From an uncultured Bacillota bacterium (GTDB taxonomy: Bacteria > Bacillota_I > Bacilli_A > RFN20 > CAG-826), in the NCBI GenBank assembly GCA_949289845.1, contig CASEPN010000004.1:1-64000 (forward strand): a stretch of 64,000 nucleotides of DNA, read 5' to 3'. Below are positions 59,696 through 64,000 of this stretch, in pieces. The notes beneath the pieces were generated by a model. That model was not told the DNA's origin and searched no databases. It saw only the letters and a list, made by a program, of their open reading frames with translations. The first letter of the stretch is position 1, and every line of letters begins with the position of its first letter. A program made the translations under genes and the position numbers.

Positions 59696-61300
59696 ATGGC
59701 AACCAAGTACGTGTTCGTAACGGGAGGCGTGGTCTCCTCCCTTGGGAAGGGCATCTTCGCCTCTTCCCTCGGCCTTCTCCTGAAGTCGGGCGGGCTCCGG
59801 ATATCGATGATGAAGCTCGACCCCTACCTGAACATCGACCCCGGGACAATGTCTCCTTACCAGCATGGGGAGGTCTACGTGACGGAGGACGGGGCCGAGA
59901 CGGACCTCGACCTTGGCCACTACGAGAGGTGGATCGACGAGAACCTCACCAAGGAAAGCTCCCTTACCTCGGGGAAGGTGTACATGTCCGTCATGGACAA
60001 GGAGAGGCGCGGGGACTACCTCGGGGCCTGCATCCAGGTCATCCCGCACGTGACCGACGAGATTAAGATGAGGATCCGCGAGGCGGCGAGGGTCCAGAAG
60101 GCGGACGTCATCATCTGCGAGATCGGTGGGACGGTGGGGGACATCGAGTCCCTTCCCTTCCTCGAGGCGATCCGCGAGATGAGACTCGAGGAAGGCTTCG
60201 GCTCCACCCTCTTCGTCCATAACACCCTCGTCCCGTATCTTCGCTCAGCGGAGGAGACGAAGACGAAGCCGACCCAGCACTCGGTGAAGGAACTCCTGTC
60301 GCTTGGCATCCAGCCCGACGCGATCGTCCTTAGGACCGAGGTGCCTCTCACGGATTCCCAGCTGAAGAAGATTTCCCTCTTCTGCAACGTTCCTCCCGAG
60401 GGGGTGTTCACCGCGCTCGACGAGAAGGTCGTCTACGACCTCCCTGTCCACCTCCATGAGCAAGGGCTCGAGTCCTATGTCCTTAGGAGGCTTGGCCTCG
60501 AGGAGAGGGAGAGCGACCTCTCCTCCTGGAAGAAGTGGGTCGACTCCTTCAAGGAGAGGAAGGGCAAGGTGAGGATTGCCCTCGTCGGGAAGTACGTCGA
60601 ATTGAAGGACGCCTATCTTTCGGTGAAGAGCGCCCTCGTCCACGCCGGGACGAGGCTTGGCCGGAATATTGAGATCGACTGGATCAAATCCTCCTCCCTG
60701 ACCGAGGAGAACTGCGCTTCCCTTCTTGGAGAGGCCGACGGGATCCTCGTCCCCGGAGGCTTCGGGGAGCGGGGGAGCGAGGGGAAGAAGCTCGCGATCC
60801 GCTATGCCCGGGAAAACGGGGTCCCCTTCCTTGGGATCTGCTTCGGGATGCAGCTCGCCATCATCGAGTTCGCCCAGCATGTCCTCGGATGGGAGGATGC
60901 CGACTCCGCGGAGTTCGATCCCCACTGCGCCCGCCCTGTCATTGACCTTCTCCGCGGGCAATACGACGGCATCGAGCTCGGGGGCACGATGCGCCTTGGG
61001 AACTATCCCTGCCTTACGAAGGAAGGGTCCCTCGCCCGGAAGCTATACGGGCAGGAAAGGATCGAGGAGCGGCACCGCCACCGCTACGAGTTCAACTCCC
61101 GCTACAGGGAGGACTTCGAGAGGGCCGGGCTTTCCTTCTCCGGGATCAATCCGGACTCCGGCCTCGTCGAGATCATCGAGCTTCCCGGCCATCCCTATTT
61201 CGTCGCCTCGCAGTTCCATCCCGAGTTCACCTCGCGCCCCCTCCGCCCCAACCCCCTCTTCCTGGGCTTCGTCGAGGCGGCGATGAAGAGAAGTGAATGA
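59696..61300 (+). CDS. pyrG: CTP synthase
   Basis: PyrG aminates UTP to CTP using glutamine. The 534-residue protein has the synthetase domain (TKYVFVTGGVVSSLGKGI, KLDPYLNIDPGTMSPYQHG, CEIGGTVGDIESLPFLEAIR) and a C-terminal class I glutamine amidotransferase with LVPGGFGERG, the nucleophile FLGICFGMQLA and FVASQFHPEF. A TATCCT ends 9 nt before the ATG and no Shine-Dalgarno is seen. It overlaps the lipid kinase gene by 4 nt (ATGA). Confidence 0.96.
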   Translation: MATKYVFVTGGVVSSLGKGIFASSLGLLLKSGGLRISMMKLDPYLNIDPGTMSPYQHGEVYVTEDGAETDLDLGHYERWIDENLTKESSLTSGKVYMSVMDKERRGDYLGACIQVIPHVTDEIKMRIREAARVQKADVIICEIGGTVGDIESLPFLEAIREMRLEEGFGSTLFVHNTLVPYLRSAEETKTKPTQHSVKELLSLGIQPDAIVLRTEVPLTDSQLKKISLFCNVPPEGVFTALDEKVVYDLPVHLHEQGLESYVLRRLGLEERESDLSSWKKWVDSFKERKGKVRIALVGKYVELKDAYLSVKSALVHAGTRLGRNIEIDWIKSSSLTEENCASLLGEADGILVPGGFGERGSEGKKLAIRYARENGVPFLGICFGMQLAIIEFAQHVLGWEDADSAEFDPHCARPVIDLLRGQYDGIELGGTMRLGNYPCLTKEGSLARKLYGQERIEERHRHRYEFNSRYREDFERAGLSFSGINPDSGLVEIIELPGHPYFVASQFHPEFTSRPLRPNPLFLGFVEAAMKRSE

Positions 61301-62166
61301 TCCTCTTCCTTCACGGAGCGCTCGCCCGGAGGGACAAAGGCATTCTCCCGCGGAGTATCCGTTCCTTTCTCATGAAGGAAGGGCTTCCCTTCAAGGAGCT
61401 TTCCGCATTGGACCGGGAAGACTATTTCAAAGAAGTTGGCTCCCTGGTGAAAGGGGACACGCTCCTCGCCCTTGGGGGAGACGGCACCCTTTCCCTTGTC
61501 GCGGACGCCCTCATGGGCATGCCTGAGGAAGAGCGTCCCGCCTTCCTCCTCATTCCCGGGGGCACCCTCGGGGACGGGGCGAGGAACATTTGGGGAAGGA
61601 AGTCCCTTCCCCGGCTCCTTTCCTCCCTCAAGGACGGCAGGAGGAAGAAGATCGACGTCCTCAGGGCGGAGCTGGAGGACGGCCCATCCGTGCATTTCCT
61701 CTACATGATCTCCGCGGGGGCTTTTTCTAGAGTGGCCTCGCGGGCCTCGAGGAGGAGCAAGGCTCTATTTGGGCGACTTACATATCTTGCCCACGCCTTC
61801 TTCGAAGCGGTTTTCTCCCGAAAGGAGATAGAGGTCTCCCTTCTCCTCGATGGCGGGAAGGTGGCAAAGGAACGACTTTCCTTCCTCCTCGTGCTGAACG
61901 GGAGGAGGATCGCGGGCCTTCCTCTTCGCAGATACGGCCCGATCGACGACGGGAAGGCCGAGGTGAGGCTAGGAAGGGGGAAGGGGCTTGGGTCCGCTCT
62001 GAGAACACTTGCTTCGCTTCCTGGAGATATCCACAAAACCCCATCTCTTTTGGCGGATTTTTCCCAAATGGTCGAGATTTGCATAGATGGAGAGCCTTAT
62101 CGCTCCACCTCCCTGCGGATCGAGGTTTTGCGCAAGGCTCTCGAAATCCTTATTCCTAGCGAGTAA
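61297..62166 (+). CDS. Diacylglycerol/lipid kinase-type (DagK_cat) protein
   Basis: A 289-residue protein with the lipid-kinase/NAD-kinase type nucleotide loop LLALGGDGTLSLVADALMG near 60-78 and LLIPGGTLGDGARNIW (family: PxGTxNDFAR). The rest matches the beta-sandwich C-terminal domain of YegS/DgkB proteins, with IDDGKAEVRL and a C-terminal VEICIDGEP. The typical GTGNDFAR reads GTLGDGAR, so substrate and activity may differ. It overlaps pyrG by ATGA, so the two are co-expressed. It may feed phosphatidic acid to CdsA. Confidence 0.82.
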   Translation: MILFLHGALARRDKGILPRSIRSFLMKEGLPFKELSALDREDYFKEVGSLVKGDTLLALGGDGTLSLVADALMGMPEEERPAFLLIPGGTLGDGARNIWGRKSLPRLLSSLKDGRRKKIDVLRAELEDGPSVHFLYMISAGAFSRVASRASRRSKALFGRLTYLAHAFFEAVFSRKEIEVSLLLDGGKVAKERLSFLLVLNGRRIAGLPLRRYGPIDDGKAEVRLGRGKGLGSALRTLASLPGDIHKTPSLLADFSQMVEICIDGEPYRSTSLRIEVLRKALEILIPSE

Positions 62167-62227
62167 AGCGCCCCGCCTTTGCGAGGATTTTCTTTAAGAA
62201 ACCCCTTTCAGCATTCAGGCCATTGGC

Positions 62228-62268
62228 TATAATCCATCCATACATATTTGGGAAAAGGAGACCCGAAC
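62228..62268 (+). promoter_or_regulatory. promoter and Shine-Dalgarno of the terminal membrane-protein gene
   Basis: TATAAT at 62228-62233, then AAAAGGAG at 62253-62260, 8 nt before ATG 62269. Confidence 0.65.
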
Positions 62269-64000
62269 ATGAAGAAAAGCGCTGTCGTTCTCTCCATCCT
62301 GGCATTCGTATTCACGGTGCTGGGCATCGTCCTCATCGGACTGACCCCGATGATTTCCGCGACGAACTGGCTTCCGACGACCGGTTTCGTCGACACCGCC
62401 CAGGCGTTCATCGACGCTTTCTTCACGAGCACCGCGCCCTACGCGAAGGCCTGGAGCCTCATGCTCGAGGGGAACATCTACTGCGTGCTAGCCTTCGCGG
62501 CCGTCTGCGTGTTCCTCGTCCTCTGGCTCGTGCACTTCATCGTGCTCCTTGCCAGGAGGCGCTACCGCTCCCTCTTCCCGAACCTCATGTGGCTCATCTT
62601 CGGCGGCATCACGACCGGCTTCTGCTGCATGGCCCTCGTCCCCGGGATGCTTCCCCTGAACGAGGCGACCGCCGCCCTCAGCACCAACCTCAACGGCGTC
62701 AACGTCTTCCGTTTCCTCTTCCTCGGGCAGGGCGAGACCGCTGCCTTCGTCAATAGCGGCGATAACCCCGCGCTCGCCTGGGTCCTTGCGATCGTGATGG
62801 CGCTCCCGGCCGCCCTCGTCTCCCTCGCCTGGCTCTTCGGCATCATCTCCGTCATCTGCGGGATCGGCGACTGCATCGCCAACCCCGGCGCCAAGCGCGA
62901 CAGGAGCAAGGCCGCCGAGCGCGCCAAGGCCCGCGCCCTTTCCGACGCCCGCCTCCCGGTGGACGACGAGGACGCTCTCAAGGCGGCGATGTACGACGAG
63001 CTCGACCCGAGCCCCAAGGCCGTCCCTGCTCCTGCCGAGAAGAAGAGCGACATCCCTGTGATCGTCCAGCACATCTACTACAACGGCCAGCCGGTCTCCG
63101 AGACCAGGACCGAGCCGAAGCCCGAGCCCAAGCCCGAGCCCAAGCCCGAGCCTGCCCCCGCCCCTGAGGTGAAGGAGCAGGAGAAGGAAATCCACATCCA
63201 CATCTATAACCCCGCGCCCGAGGCGAAGAAGGAGGAGCCGAAGCCCGAGCCCAAGCCAGAGCCTCTCCCCGAGCCCAAGCCCGCGCCCGCTCCCGTCGAG
63301 GAGGAGCGCCCGCTCACCGCTCGCGAGCTCCGCGCCATCATCAAGGAAGCGCTGGACGACCACGACCATCCCGATAACGACCGCCCGCTCACCGACGAGG
63401 ACGCCAGGCAGCTGGTCCGCGAGGAGCTGAGCGAGTACTACGATAGGGAGCTTCCCGACTTCGAGGATGACTACATCGACGAGGAGGACGAGGGGCTCCT
63501 CACCATCGACGAGCTCCGCGACGTTATCCATGACGAGATCGCCGAGGCCCTCGCGGGGCTGAAGCCCGCCGAGGAGACCCCTGCTCCTGAAGAGCCCGCC
63601 GAGGAGCCCGCGAAGGAGGAGGCAGCCCCTGCGGTCAGCAAGGACGACATCAAGGCCATCGTCCAGGAGGAGATTGCCGCGCTCGTCCGTTCCCTCGACG
63701 AGAAGGAAGCCGCCCGCAAGAGCGAGGAGGACGCCAAGGCCGAGGAAGCCAAGAAGGCTGAGGAAGCCGAGGCAGAGGCCGCCAAGGCTGAGGCCATGAA
63801 GAAGGCCGAGGAAGAGGAGGCCCTTCGCGCCAAGAAGGAAGAGGAGGAGCGCGCCGCCCGCGAGGAGGCCGCCGCCCTCCAGGCCGAGGTCGATAACGCC
63901 CAGAACGAGGCCATCCGCGCCCTCCAGGACTCCCTCCTGAAGGCCGAGGACATCCGCGAGATCCTCAAGGAAGAGCTGGCGAAGCTCCCGCGCCCCGAGC
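62269..64000 (+). CDS. large repeat-rich membrane protein (5' part, cut by window end)
   Basis: The first 577 codons of a longer protein. It has four membrane segments (about 5-27, 67-90, 103-122, 165-200), then a long hydrophilic region. Two Pro-Lys-Glu stretches follow, KPEPKPEPKPEP near 285 and a second near 325, each preceded by a HIYYN or HIYN segment. Then come at least five short helix repeats of the form (L/V)Tx(D/E)E(L/I)Rxx(I/L/V)xxE(E/A)(I/L). An Ala/Glu/Lys coiled coil (about 480-540) separates repeats four and five. No family is recognised. The layout suggests a cytoplasmic scaffold anchored at the membrane. The end is outside the window. Confidence 0.8.
   Translation, partial: MKKSAVVLSILAFVFTVLGIVLIGLTPMISATNWLPTTGFVDTAQAFIDAFFTSTAPYAKAWSLMLEGNIYCVLAFAAVCVFLVLWLVHFIVLLARRRYRSLFPNLMWLIFGGITTGFCCMALVPGMLPLNEATAALSTNLNGVNVFRFLFLGQGETAAFVNSGDNPALAWVLAIVMALPAALVSLAWLFGIISVICGIGDCIANPGAKRDRSKAAERAKARALSDARLPVDDEDALKAAMYDELDPSPKAVPAPAEKKSDIPVIVQHIYYNGQPVSETRTEPKPEPKPEPKPEPAPAPEVKEQEKEIHIHIYNPAPEAKKEEPKPEPKPEPLPEPKPAPAPVEEERPLTARELRAIIKEALDDHDHPDNDRPLTDEDARQLVREELSEYYDRELPDFEDDYIDEEDEGLLTIDELRDVIHDEIAEALAGLKPAEETPAPEEPAEEPAKEEAAPAVSKDDIKAIVQEEIAALVRSLDEKEAARKSEEDAKAEEAKKAEEAEAEAAKAEAMKKAEEEEALRAKKEEEERAAREEAAALQAEVDNAQNEAIRALQDSLLKAEDIREILKEELAKLPRPE
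63112..63297 (+). repeat. KPEP-type Pro/Glu/Lys repeat tracts
   Basis: Tandem AAGCCCGAGCCC-type units encode KPEPKPEPKPEP (63118-63152) and a second degenerate tract KPEPKPEPLPEPKPAP (63241-63288). Such linkers are extended and stiff, and the DNA repeats can change in copy number. Confidence 0.85.
63310..63990 (+). repeat. five-copy amphipathic helix repeat in the terminal protein
   Basis: Copies begin at 63310 (PLTARELRAIIKEAL), 63385 (PLTDEDARQLVREEL), 63496 (LLTIDELRDVIHDEI), 63631 (AVSKDDIKAIVQEEI) and 63934 (LLKAEDIREILKEEL). Spacing varies, so copies were probably spread by duplication with diverging linkers. Confidence 0.7.

Noticed and set aside
63112-63297. CRISPR-like array from the regular KPEP codons
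   Set aside because: The repeats are 12-bp coding units in frame without spacers.

Overview
The window is about 62% GC by eye and nearly every base is coding or RNA. Its gene order is that of a Bacillota-type (Firmicutes-like) chromosome: yloU-fakA-recG-plsX-rnc-ftsY-ylxM-ffh, rpsP-khpA-rimM-trmD, rplS, rbgA-rnhB-dprA-topA-trmFO-xerC, rpsB-tsf-pyrH-frr-uppS-cdsA-dxr-rseP-polC and cdaA-glmM-glmS. PolC, FakA, CdaA, RbgA, YlxM and TrmFO support this placement. TGA is used as a stop and TGG encodes Trp, so the code is standard. My best guess is an uncultured Bacilli/Erysipelotrichia/Mollicutes-like lineage that has become GC-rich. The guess rests on gene order, on AGG being a common Arg codon despite high GC, and on all eleven tRNAs having C or G at anticodon position 34. 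It is an inference; no 16S sequence is present.

Layout. 1-1120: 3' end of the 23S gene, 5S and terminator. 1.1-10.9 kb: small hypothetical, envelope/lipid genes (fakA, plsX), recG, rnc and the SRP block (ftsY, ylxM, ffh), ending in an esterase. 10.9-12.8 kb: the rpsP-khpA-rimM-trmD operon, inverted relative to its usual place. 12.8-13.5 kb: a long structured region upstream of rplS. 13.6-15.0 kb: a putative lipoprotein gene split by a frameshift at a TTCT tandem repeat. 15.0-22.5 kb: lepB, rbgA, rnhB, dprA, topA, trmFO, xerC. 22.5-36.5 kb: translation genes, nucleotide and isoprenoid/phospholipid genes, a divergently oriented surface LRR protein, rseP and polC. 36.5-49.0 kb: a looser region of nine tRNA genes interspersed with a PII-like protein, a cation/proton antiporter, a GH3 glycosidase with a hydrolase, a TetR regulator, a LigB-AMMECR1 fusion and a P-type ATPase behind a yybP-ykoY (Mn2+) riboswitch. 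49.0-62.2 kb: membrane proteins, pgpA-cdaA-glmM-glmS-deoD and two membrane proteins, a sugar transferase, tRNA-Gly, gltX-tRNA-Glu, pyrG and a lipid kinase. 62.2-64.0 kb: start of a long repeat-rich membrane protein cut by the window edge.

The most striking global feature is that many first genes of transcription units have a clear -10 hexamer only 5-10 nt before the start codon and no Shine-Dalgarno sequence. This predicts widespread leaderless mRNAs. Operon-internal genes instead use Shine-Dalgarno sites or start/stop overlaps. Other notable points are a diadenylate cyclase whose RHR motif reads RHQ, a PII-like gene divergent from an antiporter, a terminator built into the antisense coding sequence of trmD, and a possible phase-variable lipoprotein.
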